Positions 1 to 9,078 of a stretch of DNA of 64,000 nt are shown here, piece by piece (position 1 is the stretch's first letter; each line of letters opens with the position of its first letter). This DNA is from JAWPMT01 sp965229785. GTDB taxonomy: Bacteria; Bacteroidota; Bacteroidia; Cytophagales; Cyclobacteriaceae. The translations under genes were made by a program, and so were the position numbers. The notes below the pieces were generated by a model. The model had not been told where the DNA came from. It saw nothing but the letters and a program-made list of their open reading frames with translations, and did no database searches. The stretch is from positions 248,001 through 312,000 of the forward strand of contig CBDDJS010000001.1 in assembly GCA_965229785.1 (NCBI GenBank), read 5' to 3'.

Positions 1-1
1 C

Positions 2-400
2 GGATTCCTGAGGCAATACTTCGCTTTTTCTGATAGGTTTGGTGTGTTCGTAGAGGAAGGTATAGGGTTGACCAGAACTGTAAGGGAGACCGACAACAGC
101 AGCACGGATTGGATTGATCCTTCCGATCCTCGTTTGATCCGGGATTTCGAAGATGTTTCCAAATCATGGTCAGGATCTATCGATGCGGAAGTAGGTATTT
201 ACTTTTTCCTGCTTAATGAACTTTCCATCGAAACACGACTTGCAAGGTTTTTCATTGCTTATGAGGATTCGGAGCATACCAGAAGGGATTTTATTCTTGG
301 GGAGTCCCAGGTTGGCGATGGCAGTTCTACGCATGTTAACTTCCGGTTGATCAATAATTTTTCTTTCGACCAGATTTTCACATTGAATTATTATTTCTGA
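2..400 (+). CDS. outer-membrane beta-barrel protein, C-terminal fragment
   Basis: The frame is open from the first bases of the window, so the 5' end of the gene lies outside it; the first possible internal start (GTG at 44) is not a real start. The visible 132 residues alternate hydrophobic and polar residues in strand-like segments and end in NYYF, a C-terminal aromatic typical of outer-membrane barrels recognised by the BAM machinery. This looks like the last strands of a DUF481-like or general barrel protein. No ligand or function can be named. A hairpin follows the stop. Confidence 0.6.
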   Translation, partial: GFLRQYFAFSDRFGVFVEEGIGLTRTVRETDNSSTDWIDPSDPRLIRDFEDVSKSWSGSIDAEVGIYFFLLNELSIETRLARFFIAYEDSEHTRRDFILGESQVGDGSSTHVNFRLINNFSFDQIFTLNYYF

Positions 401-416
401 CACCACATAATTGATG

Positions 417-442
417 CGAGGAGGTTAGAAGTAACCTCCTCG
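417..442 (+). terminator. hairpin after barrel gene
   Basis: A perfect 11-bp stem (CGAGGAGGTTA / TAACCTCCTCG) with a 4-base loop lies 16 bases after the stop of the barrel gene. There is no T-tract, so it is a probable 3'-end stabilising or termination structure rather than a textbook intrinsic terminator. Confidence 0.55.
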
Positions 443-676
443 ATTGCGGATCTTGTATAAGTGAAGCCAAACCTTCTCTAATCTTAGCGTTTTATTTGAT
501 ATTATTTATTGCCATTTGCTCGGTAAAGTTTCATGATCTGAGTAATCGGTGTTTTTGATTGAAACAATCGTTTTTATTCGGATACTCAATTTTTGTAGTA
601 ATTAACGTAGTTGTATGCGTCTCTAACATAGCTGAAATTATATTTATGTGATCTTTTGAAAAGAAGGCGCAGCTGA

Positions 677-2800
677 ATGGGATTTTCCGCCCATCGTTAT
701 ATAATTTTCTTGCCTGAAAAGACAAACACTGAAGTGTATAATGGCTTAGGCATAGCTTTGAAGAGATCGATTGCCAGCTTGATCCTGGGGATATTTTTAT
801 CCTATCCTGGAACAGCGCAAAATGAGAAACTGATCGACTCCCTGCGACTAGTTTTAGAAACCTTGTCGATTGGAACTCAACAAGTGGACATCTATGTGCA
901 ATTAGCGGCGGAGTATCGCAATTCCGATTCGGTCAATACCATGATATATGCGAATCAGGCCACCGAATTAGCGGTCAAGCTTGGCTACAAACAGGGTGAA
1001 ATTGACGCCTTGACGCAAATTGCCTGGATCAACCTGACCCTTAGCCACTTCAAGACAGCAGAGAAACATTTTCAGCAAGTACTTCAGAACTCTGAGGAAA
1101 TCGAATATCAAAAGGGCATTGCTGAAGGGTTAAATAATCTGGGGGCCATCAATGTCAGGCTGAGCCGCTATGAAGAGGCACTGACTTACTATCTAAGGGC
1201 ATTGACCGTGGGTAGGGCCAGTGGTACGCAGAAAGAGATCACAGCGAGCCTCAACTACATTGGAGACATTCATCGGCTTCAGGGCAACCTGGATGAGGCA
1301 TTGAAATATTATCTGGAAGCACTTGAACTCATCGCGGATGATAAAAAGATGCTGGCCAATACCTACAACAACATAGCGATGGTCCATGACCTTAAGGGAG
1401 ATTATGAAATGGCCCTGGAATATTATCATCAATCGCTGGACCTTGAGGAGGAACTGAATTATAAGGTAGGAGAGGCTGGACTAAACAATAACCTTGCGCT
1501 TGTCCATAAGCGGATGGGTCAATATGATAAAGCCCTGACCTATGGATTTCGCTCACTAGCCATCTTTGAAGCAATGGGCGTGAAAGCATATACGGCTTAC
1601 CCTATGCTGACTTTATCCGATATCTACATGGACAAGAAAGAATGGACCACTGCCAAGGTTTACCTGACCAAAGGATTAGGTCTTTCTCAGGAAACGGATA
1701 TAAAGGAGAATATCAGATTCGCAGCGGAAGGGCTGTCAAAAGTGGAACGAGCTTTGGGTAACTATAAAGCGGCCTATGAATACCATGTTTTATTCAAGCA
1801 AATGTCCGATAGTCTGGAGAATAAGACGCAAACTGAAAAAATAGCGCTTTTATCGGCCGAGTATGAATTTCAGCTCGAGAAGGATTCTCTGCAATTTGCG
1901 AATGAAGCGGCGATGTTGGCCATGAAGAAGGACGTAGAAAAGGCAAATGTACTTCGCAATGCGATCATTGTAATAGCAGTGCTATTGCTTTTACTGATCG
2001 TAGTGCTTTGGCGTTCACATCAGTTGACTAGTAAGGCAAAAAATCAAATTAGCAGTCAGCGTGATGATTTGAAGCAATCCTATCACGAATTGGAACAGAC
2101 ACAACTTAAGTTGGTCCAATCCGAAAAGATGGCTTCTATTGTGTCATTGGCTTCAGGTGTGGCGCACGAGATCAATAATCCGCTCAACTTCATACAAGGA
2201 AGCCTTGAGGGCATCAAAAAACTCTCCAAAGAAATGCCCACCAAACTCCGGCATCAGGTATCCGAGTTACTAAAGTTTTCAGATGAGGGAGTCAGAAGAG
2301 CTGCTTGGATCGTTTCGGTGCTTAATGAATTTAATATATCCAGGAACAAAGCGATTGGGATCAGTGATGCAGGAAAGACCCTAAATGATTGTCTGGAGGT
2401 ACTCAAGTCTCAAACGGGAGACATTGATGTTCGTAATCATATTGAACAGGGACATTACTTTGTTGCTGGCAATCGTGCAGACCTGCACATTGCATTCATC
2501 AATATTCTGCAGAATGCGATCGAGAGCATCAGCGATGAAGGAGTCATTTTGATTGATGCAAATACCTCAAAAACAACGGTAGAAATCAGGATCAAAGACA
2601 CGGGGCGCGGCATTAGATCAGACATCAAAGACAGAATAACTGATCCCTTCTTCACAACCAAACCTCCTGACGTGGGAAATGGGATGGGGCTTGCTATTGC
2701 CTTGAAATGCATCAAGGAACACGATGGAGAACTTGCCTTTGAATCGGAAGAGGGTAAAGGTACTACTGCCATCATTTTACTGCCTTTGCATTTGGTCTGA
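677..2800 (+). CDS. TPR-repeat sensor histidine kinase
   Basis: A 707-residue protein with a secretory leader near residues 28-48 (LKRSIASLILGIFLSYPGTAQ), about six to seven TPR units (roughly 60-350), a transmembrane helix near 430-450 and a coiled coil leading to a histidine kinase core. The H-box reads VAHEINNPLNFI, the N-box ILQNAIESI, the G1 box DTGRGI and the G2 region GNGMGLAIA, so kinase and ATPase domains are complete. The TPR part should sit in the periplasm. No response regulator is adjacent, so the partner is unknown. The start is uncertain: residues before the leader are untypical and a downstream GTG (734) or TTG (758) would place the leader at the N-terminus. Confidence 0.88.
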   Translation: MGFSAHRYIIFLPEKTNTEVYNGLGIALKRSIASLILGIFLSYPGTAQNEKLIDSLRLVLETLSIGTQQVDIYVQLAAEYRNSDSVNTMIYANQATELAVKLGYKQGEIDALTQIAWINLTLSHFKTAEKHFQQVLQNSEEIEYQKGIAEGLNNLGAINVRLSRYEEALTYYLRALTVGRASGTQKEITASLNYIGDIHRLQGNLDEALKYYLEALELIADDKKMLANTYNNIAMVHDLKGDYEMALEYYHQSLDLEEELNYKVGEAGLNNNLALVHKRMGQYDKALTYGFRSLAIFEAMGVKAYTAYPMLTLSDIYMDKKEWTTAKVYLTKGLGLSQETDIKENIRFAAEGLSKVERALGNYKAAYEYHVLFKQMSDSLENKTQTEKIALLSAEYEFQLEKDSLQFANEAAMLAMKKDVEKANVLRNAIIVIAVLLLLLIVVLWRSHQLTSKAKNQISSQRDDLKQSYHELEQTQLKLVQSEKMASIVSLASGVAHEINNPLNFIQGSLEGIKKLSKEMPTKLRHQVSELLKFSDEGVRRAAWIVSVLNEFNISRNKAIGISDAGKTLNDCLEVLKSQTGDIDVRNHIEQGHYFVAGNRADLHIAFINILQNAIESISDEGVILIDANTSKTTVEIRIKDTGRGIRSDIKDRITDPFFTTKPPDVGNGMGLAIALKCIKEHDGELAFESEEGKGTTAIILLPLHLV

Positions 2801-2923
2801 GCATTCTCATGCCAGGTTTTAGATGGAGGATTCTGCAATATGTTTCTTTGGTTCTGCAGGATGTTTACATGATTTCAATTCCGGAGGAAGACTTTTGTCC
2901 AACTCAAACGAATACAAAGAATC

Positions 2924-3808
2924 ATGTTTGGAAAAGCGATATCAGATCTAATGGTCAAACCGGGAAAGTCCCCGGTGTTTGAAACTCCCGACCGGTTTGG
3001 TCTCTCTTATGAAGATATTACATTCAAGACCCGAGATGGGGTTACGTTATCTGGGTGGATCGTCAATGGGGGTACAGACAAGGTGATCATTCAATCACAT
3101 TTTGGAGTACAATGTTCTCGATGCGGATACACGCAGGAGGGAAAAGGTATGTATAAGAACACGCTATGGACCGATGATATCCATTTTCTGAATCAGGCGA
3201 AATATCTCGTGGAAGCGGGATATTCTGTCCTGATGTACGACTTACGAAGCCACGGTAATAGCGGTTCTGCGAATTCACCCTGGATTACCTGGGGATTAGA
3301 AGAACGTAAAGATGTATTGGCCGCAGTAAATTATATCTCCAATCATGAGCTATACGAAAACGCAAGCATTGGCTTGTTGAGTATTTGCATGGGAGCTGCA
3401 TCCACCACGTTTGCCTATGGGATGGAAGAAGCACTTCGATCAATTGACCAGGTAAAGGCACTTATCGCCGTTCAGCCACTTACTTATGACTACTTTGTAA
3501 AAGCCATGGGTTTACCTTCATTCCTGGTTAAGGCTGGCAATAAATTCAATGAGAAAAACAGGGGGATCAAATTAGATGGTGACTCCTTTTTACCTTATGT
3601 AAAAGACATTTCAGTTCCCACGCTTGTCATTCAAAATGAAAACGATCCCATGACTAATCTGGATATGGTAAAGCAGTACTATAATGATCTTAAAGTGGAT
3701 AAGGAATTGCTTTGGCTGAAACTTGAAAAGAAACGTGGGGCAGCTTATGATTGGTTGGGTAAAAATTCTTCAGAGGTACTGCTTTGGTTCGAGAAATACA
3801 TCAAGTAA
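2924..3808 (+). CDS. alpha/beta-hydrolase-fold protein with Cys at nucleophile position
   Basis: A 294-residue cytoplasmic protein with an alpha/beta hydrolase pattern: a DLRSHGNSG segment after a central strand (around 106-114), a nucleophile-elbow-like turn SICMG with Cys155 where Ser is usual, and a candidate acid Asp241 in NENDP. Cys at this position is known in dienelactone hydrolase. No histidine occurs after residue 141, so the usual catalytic His near the C-terminus is not visible. The following SRPBCC gene begins one base after the stop, which suggests co-transcription. Fold fairly sure; substrate and activity unknown. Confidence 0.75.
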   Translation: MFGKAISDLMVKPGKSPVFETPDRFGLSYEDITFKTRDGVTLSGWIVNGGTDKVIIQSHFGVQCSRCGYTQEGKGMYKNTLWTDDIHFLNQAKYLVEAGYSVLMYDLRSHGNSGSANSPWITWGLEERKDVLAAVNYISNHELYENASIGLLSICMGAASTTFAYGMEEALRSIDQVKALIAVQPLTYDYFVKAMGLPSFLVKAGNKFNEKNRGIKLDGDSFLPYVKDISVPTLVIQNENDPMTNLDMVKQYYNDLKVDKELLWLKLEKKRGAAYDWLGKNSSEVLLWFEKYIK

Positions 3809-3809
3809 A

Positions 3810-4316
3810 ATGTTTATGGCAATGTTTACATCGAAATGGGCAATTGCAGGGCTGGTCATAATAGTTGTTTTCTTTATGTTGCTGGTCCTGGGCAGAAAAT
3901 CTGTCCATGTGGATGTGATCATTTCCGCTTCGCGGGATCAGGTCTGGTCAGTCCTTACGGATTTTACAAAAACGGAAGAGTGGAATACTGTTCTTGTTCC
4001 AGTTGAAGGCGAACTGCAAGAGGGTAATTCAATCAAATATGAATTTTATCAGGAAGAAGGTGGAAAAGCTACTGTGATGGATGCTAAGGTGGTGCAAATG
4101 GTACCGGAGCATTTGTTGAATCAACAAGGAGGCATACCCCTGATTTTGACCTTTGACCATCAGTACATTTTGAAGCCCATTGATGCAGGAACCAATGTGA
4201 TCATTCATGAAGAGTATCGGGGCATAATGGTGCCATTCTGGGACCCGGCACCAGTTGAACAAGCCTATGCAAGATTGCTGATCAACCTTAATAACAGAGT
4301 GATGATCAATCGGTGA
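3810..4316 (+). CDS. membrane-anchored SRPBCC-family protein
   Basis: I place the start at the ATG at 3810, one base after the upstream stop; ATGs at 3816 and 3822 are alternatives, and the longer in-frame extension overlaps the hydrolase gene. The product (168 residues) has one N-terminal transmembrane helix (WAIAGLVIIVVFFMLLVLG) followed by a START/SRPBCC-like domain opening with VDVIISASRDQVWSVLTDF and containing EWNTVLVP, as in polyketide cyclase/dehydrase-like ligand-binding proteins. The family binds hydrophobic ligands; the ligand here is unknown. Confidence 0.72.
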   Translation: MFMAMFTSKWAIAGLVIIVVFFMLLVLGRKSVHVDVIISASRDQVWSVLTDFTKTEEWNTVLVPVEGELQEGNSIKYEFYQEEGGKATVMDAKVVQMVPEHLLNQQGGIPLILTFDHQYILKPIDAGTNVIIHEEYRGIMVPFWDPAPVEQAYARLLINLNNRVMINR

Positions 4317-4363
4317 ATTCAGTTTAGTGGAGCGCTATAAAACTTCCTATCTTTAACTATCCC

Positions 4364-5272
4364 ATGAGTGAAAAAGTACGGATCCAATCCATCAGTCAGG
4401 TGCATGAATTCTTTGGCTATGATAAACCAAAACATCCTTTGGTCACTGTTCTGCCGATTACAGACGAAATGACCAATTTCGATTTTGGGGACTTAACCTA
4501 TGTATTTGATCTGTATCAGATCAGTTTGAAAAAAGGAATACAGGGTGCCATCTCCTATGGACGGAACGCTTATGATTTTCAGGAAGGGACCATGGTATTC
4601 ACCAGACCCGATCAATCGATGCGAATTGATAATAATGAGGTCTATGTAGGAGCCAGCGGCTGGACTTTGATTTTTCATCCCGACCTGATCCGAAAATCTC
4701 AGTTAGGCGAAACGATCGAGAACTATACTTATTTTTCGTATGAAGTAACAGAGGCATTACATGTTTCGGAGGATGAACAGCGGACCCTTACTGAGACGGT
4801 GCAAAAGATCCAGAAGGAATATGAACAGCCAATTGACCGACATAGTCAGGCACTGATCATCTCTAACATCCAATTATTACTCGATTACTGTACTCGTTAC
4901 TACGATCGTCAATTTTATACCCGAACCAACCTGAACAAGGATTTTGTAACAAGATTTGAGAGCTTATTGAGGGAATATTTTGAAGCGGGCAAACCATTGG
5001 AGTCAGGTGTGCCTTCAGTCAGGTATTGCGGTGAGGCAATGAACATGTCACCCCATTATCTCAGTGATCTTCTTCGAAAAGAAACCGGCAGGAGCGCTCA
5101 GGAACACATCTATTTTTATTTGATTGAACGGGCGAAAACGCGCTTGATTGGTAGTGACGATCCGATTAGTCAAGTGGCTTACAGCCTTGGGTTTGAATAT
5201 CCCAACCACTTCAGTAAGCTATTTAAATCAAAGACCGGTTTGACCCCCGCTGATTATCGTTCTCAGAATTGA
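4364..5272 (+). CDS. AraC-family transcriptional regulator
   Basis: A 302-residue protein with an N-terminal sensing domain (cupin-like strands, about 20-170) and a C-terminal double helix-turn-helix (about 200-300). The second HTH shows the family pattern: QVAYSLGFEYPNHFSKLFK followed by GLTPADYR. It follows the SRPBCC gene by 47 bases and may regulate that small cluster or itself. Effector unknown. Confidence 0.9.
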   Translation: MSEKVRIQSISQVHEFFGYDKPKHPLVTVLPITDEMTNFDFGDLTYVFDLYQISLKKGIQGAISYGRNAYDFQEGTMVFTRPDQSMRIDNNEVYVGASGWTLIFHPDLIRKSQLGETIENYTYFSYEVTEALHVSEDEQRTLTETVQKIQKEYEQPIDRHSQALIISNIQLLLDYCTRYYDRQFYTRTNLNKDFVTRFESLLREYFEAGKPLESGVPSVRYCGEAMNMSPHYLSDLLRKETGRSAQEHIYFYLIERAKTRLIGSDDPISQVAYSLGFEYPNHFSKLFKSKTGLTPADYRSQN

Positions 5273-5389
5273 AGTGCGTCCTGGCATACAATTTATATTT
5301 CTATGCCTGAAGCTTTTGAACGGAATTCTCCCTCTGATAAACGTAAGTATGCGTAAGATGCTTGAAAAGTAAAGAACTATTTTAGCACC

Positions 5390-5980
5390 ATGATCCCTCT
5401 AGAGATACTTGAGCAATATGAACCAGCCACCATATCAGTTTCCGGTGATTCGTTTTTATTTCTTGAAGGTGATCAGGCGCGATTCTATTTTCAGATCATC
5501 TCGGGGAAGATCAAAATGATCAACATCAATCCTGAAGGAAAGGAATTTGTCCAGGGGTCATTTGGTAAGGGCCAAAGTTTTGGAGAACCTCCTTTGTTTC
5601 ATGAAGCCCCTTATCCGGCTTCTGCCAAGGCTGAAGAACAGGCCACACTTTATAAATTGGGTAAAGACAAGTTTTTTTCTTTGCTAAAAGACCATCCCGA
5701 TCTTCACCTCAAGTTTACGGCTACACTTACCAAACGCCTGATGTACAAGGCCATGATCATGAAAGAAATTTCGAGTCATGATGCCCAACATCGTATCCTT
5801 ACTTTTTTGGATTACCTGAAAGGAGAATATGGAGATGATCGGGAATTGTTTCAGGTAGAACTGACCCGACAACAATTGTCGAATCTGTTAGGTATCCGCG
5901 TGGAAACAGTCATTCGTACGGTCAAGCAGCTTTCTCAATCAGGTGAAATTGAGTTGAAAGGCCGAAAAATTTTCAGATAA
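5390..5980 (+). CDS. Crp/Fnr-family transcriptional regulator
   Basis: A 196-residue regulator with an N-terminal cyclic-nucleotide-binding-like beta-roll (about 15-120), a dimerisation helix and a C-terminal winged HTH whose recognition part reads LSNLLGIRVETVIRTVKQL. The protein contains no cysteine, so it cannot carry an Fnr-type Fe-S cluster; it would have to sense a nucleotide, haem/NO or another signal. It sits directly ahead of the truncated-haemoglobin and cbb3-oxidase genes, and a Crp/Fnr-shaped palindrome lies 10 bases after its stop, so it is the probable regulator of that cluster (inference). Confidence 0.88.
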   Translation: MIPLEILEQYEPATISVSGDSFLFLEGDQARFYFQIISGKIKMININPEGKEFVQGSFGKGQSFGEPPLFHEAPYPASAKAEEQATLYKLGKDKFFSLLKDHPDLHLKFTATLTKRLMYKAMIMKEISSHDAQHRILTFLDYLKGEYGDDRELFQVELTRQQLSNLLGIRVETVIRTVKQLSQSGEIELKGRKIFR

Positions 5981-5989
5981 TTTCCAAAC

Positions 5990-6003
5990 ATGATCCAGGT
6001 CAT
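5990..6003. promoter_or_regulatory. candidate Crp/Fnr-type operator
   Basis: The 14-base sequence ATGATCCAGGTCAT has ATGA/TCAT arms separated by six bases, the half-site geometry of Crp/Fnr sites (TTGA-N6-TCAA). It lies between the Crp/Fnr gene and the haemoglobin gene, about 36 bases before the haemoglobin start. Confidence 0.4.
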
Positions 6004-6038
6004 AAAATGTCGGTATCATCTGTGTCTAACCTTGCTGC

Positions 6039-6452
6039 ATGGAGAAGCACGACATTCAATCCAGGCACGACGTAGAAACCCTCGTATGCTCATTTTATGA
6101 GAAAGTTCGTAAGCATGCGGAAATAGGTCCATTCTTTAATGAAACCATTTCCGACTGGAATGAGCACATCGAGAAGCTCACCAACTTTTGGGAAACCAAT
6201 CTCTTTTTTGTCAAAGCTTATAAAGGCAATCCGCTTCGAGCGCATATTTCCGTAGACGACCAATTTGATCATCGCATAGAACAGGCTCATTTCGGACATT
6301 GGCTGGAATTGTGGTTCAAGACTGTGGATGCCCTGTTTGAAGGTCATAATGCGCACCTGGCCAAAGAACGAGCTCGTAACATGGCCCATATCATGTTCAT
6401 TCGAATCTTTCAGGCCAGGACTTCCGAAGGCTTCAAAATCATTCAGCCATGA
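6039..6452 (+). CDS. group III truncated haemoglobin
   Basis: A 137-residue haem protein matching group III truncated haemoglobins: N-terminal helix with FYEKV (Tyr20 at the distal B-helix position), FWETNLFF, then the YKGNPLRAH segment whose His69 is the likely proximal haem ligand, and HFGHWLELWFKTVD followed by a final helix with AKERARNMA. Family members bind O2 and NO and are linked to NO or peroxide handling under low oxygen. Its stop overlaps the start of the next gene (ATGA at 6449), so it is the first gene of the respiratory operon. Confidence 0.88.
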   Translation: MEKHDIQSRHDVETLVCSFYEKVRKHAEIGPFFNETISDWNEHIEKLTNFWETNLFFVKAYKGNPLRAHISVDDQFDHRIEQAHFGHWLELWFKTVDALFEGHNAHLAKERARNMAHIMFIRIFQARTSEGFKIIQP

Positions 6453-6886
6453 AAAAGGCATATCCCCTGCGTTATATGGCTTCGCTCATTTGGATTGGCT
6501 TTCTACTAGCCATCAGCTTTATGGAGGCGCCTCTGAAGTTTCAGGCGCCCTCTGTGACATTGCCTATAGGCCTGGAGATTGGAAGACTCGTTTTTTCCAT
6601 GCTTAATAGAATGGAGTGGGTTGTGCTTTTGATATTGATCCTTTCTTTGATTTTATCAGGAACAGACAATCGCACGAATCTACTCATTGGTGCCATCGGT
6701 CTGATGTTGATGTTACAAACATTTTACCTGCTTCCGCTATTGGATCAACGAGCGCAAGCGATCATATCAGGCGCGTCAACCGAACCCAACAACCTTCATT
6801 TTATATACGTGGCGATAGAAATGATCAAGCTGATCTTACTCGCTACTTCTTCCTTTTATTTCATCTATAACACAAAAAAGTCATGA
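6449..6886 (+). CDS. integral membrane protein of respiratory cluster
   Basis: A 145-residue protein with four hydrophobic helices: about 9-25, 53-69, 75-95 and 119-139. It is translationally coupled on both sides by ATGA overlaps (6449 and 6883). The opening with YMASLIWIGFLLAISFMEAP and the arrangement of helices resemble DUF4149/TMEM205-like small membrane proteins, but I cannot assign it firmly. Context suggests a role beside the truncated haemoglobin or in cbb3 oxidase assembly. Confidence 0.75.
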   Translation: MKKAYPLRYMASLIWIGFLLAISFMEAPLKFQAPSVTLPIGLEIGRLVFSMLNRMEWVVLLILILSLILSGTDNRTNLLIGAIGLMLMLQTFYLLPLLDQRAQAIISGASTEPNNLHFIYVAIEMIKLILLATSSFYFIYNTKKS

Positions 6887-7242
6887 AAACGCAATCAAGC
6901 ACTTTTAATGAAGTAATTCCATCTGAAGTCGGTACGATGAAGCTGACCGGATACTATCAGTTATTTATGCAATGGGCTGACCGAATGGATTTTTATCGTT
7001 TGGCCATACTTGTGGCTACCATTCTCATACAAGGTTGCATCATAGCGCCAGCCACCCTTTGGTCGATGGAATTGAGTTCAAATTACGGAATTCTTGCCAT
7101 GGGTATTGTCACATTGAGCAGTTTTACCATTCTTGTGACTAACCTTTCCGTACAGCCCATGCGGATCAATATACCTGCCTTTTTGATATGTGCATTGGTA
7201 CAAATAGGACTCATTACTTCGAATCTGTTTTCGATGATTTAA
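6883..7242 (+). CDS. small integral membrane protein of respiratory cluster
   Basis: A 119-residue protein with a polar N-terminus of about 38 residues and three hydrophobic segments (about 40-58, 68-86, 95-117). Its start overlaps the stop of the preceding membrane protein (ATGA). I do not recognise the family. Position between haemoglobin and oxidase genes suggests that it belongs to the same functional unit. Confidence 0.72.
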   Translation: MKTQSSTFNEVIPSEVGTMKLTGYYQLFMQWADRMDFYRLAILVATILIQGCIIAPATLWSMELSSNYGILAMGIVTLSSFTILVTNLSVQPMRINIPAFLICALVQIGLITSNLFSMI

Positions 7243-7272
7243 TCCGGTTCCTTCGATAATTCAGAAAGCATA

Positions 7273-9078
7273 ATGATGTTGGTAAATAAGAAATCCTTTG
7301 CGGCTTTGACGTCCCTTTTTTGTGCCTCTCTATCACTTGGTCAATCTGAAGAGGGCCTTTCTGCCGGAATCATTGGAACACTGGTTTTGATGGCGGTTGT
7401 GTTGGCCGTGACCCTTCTGCTTATCATCACCCGATTTTGGCAACTCATTGAAAGCTACAGTAAAAAGAGAGTTCAGGATGAGCAGGCGGGCCTGAAAGGA
7501 TTGCTGGAAAACCTCAATGAAGCAGAAATTTCATATGTTTTGTCCAGAAATAAAGAACGGAGTTTCCGATTGAAAGGGACAGAATTGGGGGGCACGAAAT
7601 CACCATCTGATCTCAAGTCGGTGATTGCTCAATCCGAAAATGACGTACATCATTCGCCGATGTTTGACAGAAAACAGCAGTCTGTTCCCCGAATGGACAT
7701 TGATGCTTCTTTCAAGCGGATCATCATTGCCTTTGTGGGGAGTGCGGTGGTATGGCTCATATTTGGAACGTTAGTAGGTCAATACCTGGGTTTGAAATTC
7801 GTATGGCCCGATCTTGATCATGTCTCCTGGCTTTCTTTCGGTCGATTAAGACCTATTCATACCAATGCAGTATTTTGGGGCTGGGCCTCTCTCGCGATGT
7901 TGGGCCTGGGGCATTTCGTAGTGGCCCGAACCAGTAATACCCGATTGTACAGCGAAAAATTGGCCAGGATGTCTTTGATTCTGATCAATGCTTCAGTGCT
8001 TTTCGGTACCCTCTCATTAATGAACGGCATCAACAATGGCGGAGGTGAATACAGAGAATACATATGGCCGATTGCCTTATTGTTTGCATTAGGTCTGGCG
8101 TTGAGCTTGTACAACTTTGTAAAAACCATTGCCAATAGAAAAACCGGCGAGATCTATGTAAGTAACTGGTACATCATGGGAGCGTGTACCTGGACTTTGA
8201 TCCTGGTAATGATTGGCTATTTGCCGAATTATCAGAATGGCCTGGGAGAGACCATCATTCAGGGTTACTACATGCACCAGGGAGTAGGGATGTGGTTCAT
8301 GACTTTTACTTTGGGCCTGGTTTATTACTTTTTGCCTCAGTCGCTGAACAAGCCCATTTACTCTTATTCGCTGGGTGTGCTGGCCTTCTGGACACAAATG
8401 CTATTCTATACATTGATTGGGACACATCATTTCATTTTTAGTCCGTTACCCTGGTCATTGCAGACGATAGCCATTGTATTCAGTATGGGCATGTTGATCC
8501 CGGTTATCGCCGGAACAACCAATTTCCTTATGACTTTCAAAGGTGCCTGGACCTCTTTGAAAACAAGTTATGTATTGCCGTTCTTACTAGTAGGCGTATT
8601 GTTCTACTTTGTTGGTTCCGCGCAGGGTACCATGCAGGCATTTCGGTACAGTAATCTGGTCTGGCATTTCAATGATTTCAATGTGGCGCATTCTCACATG
8701 ACGATGTACGGGATCATTACCTTTTTCATGTGGGGAGGTATCTATTATTTGCTTCCTCGTATTACCGGAAATCGCCCTTCGGAGTTGATGGTCGGCGCTC
8801 ATTTTTGGATGGCACTGATAGGCCTGATTATCTACATGTGGTCTTTGATGATAGGAGGGACGCTCAAAGGGATGAGTTGGCTGAACCATGAGCCCTTCCT
8901 CAATTCCGTGGTATTGATGGCGCCTTACTGGCTTTGGAGAGCCATCGGAGGAACCATGATGTTTTTGTCACACCTCGTTTTCGGGATCAACTTTCTTAAA
9001 ATGATCATTCCGGCCAAAGCAGTCACCCCACTGGCCTCTATAACTGCCAAGTATCAGCTACAACAACAAAAAGCATGA
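7273..9078 (+). CDS. ccoN: cbb3-type cytochrome c oxidase subunit I with N-terminal extension
   Basis: A 601-residue haem-copper oxidase catalytic subunit. The C-family ligands are all present: His196 in RPIHTNAV and His475 (low-spin haem b), His473 in AHSHMTMYG (haem b3), and CuB ligands His335 in YYMHQGVG and His385/His386 in GTHHF. Tyr379, six residues before the HH pair, matches the cross-linked Tyr of cbb3 oxidases, which favours an O2 reductase over a NO reductase. The first 140 residues are extra: a leader, a transmembrane helix (about 31-53) and a polar linker, perhaps a fused CcoS/CcoQ-like piece. ATG at 7276 is an equal start candidate. The stop overlaps the cytochrome gene. Confidence 0.92.
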   Translation: MMLVNKKSFAALTSLFCASLSLGQSEEGLSAGIIGTLVLMAVVLAVTLLLIITRFWQLIESYSKKRVQDEQAGLKGLLENLNEAEISYVLSRNKERSFRLKGTELGGTKSPSDLKSVIAQSENDVHHSPMFDRKQQSVPRMDIDASFKRIIIAFVGSAVVWLIFGTLVGQYLGLKFVWPDLDHVSWLSFGRLRPIHTNAVFWGWASLAMLGLGHFVVARTSNTRLYSEKLARMSLILINASVLFGTLSLMNGINNGGGEYREYIWPIALLFALGLALSLYNFVKTIANRKTGEIYVSNWYIMGACTWTLILVMIGYLPNYQNGLGETIIQGYYMHQGVGMWFMTFTLGLVYYFLPQSLNKPIYSYSLGVLAFWTQMLFYTLIGTHHFIFSPLPWSLQTIAIVFSMGMLIPVIAGTTNFLMTFKGAWTSLKTSYVLPFLLVGVLFYFVGSAQGTMQAFRYSNLVWHFNDFNVAHSHMTMYGIITFFMWGGIYYLLPRITGNRPSELMVGAHFWMALIGLIIYMWSLMIGGTLKGMSWLNHEPFLNSVVLMAPYWLWRAIGGTMMFLSHLVFGINFLKMIIPAKAVTPLASITAKYQLQQQKA

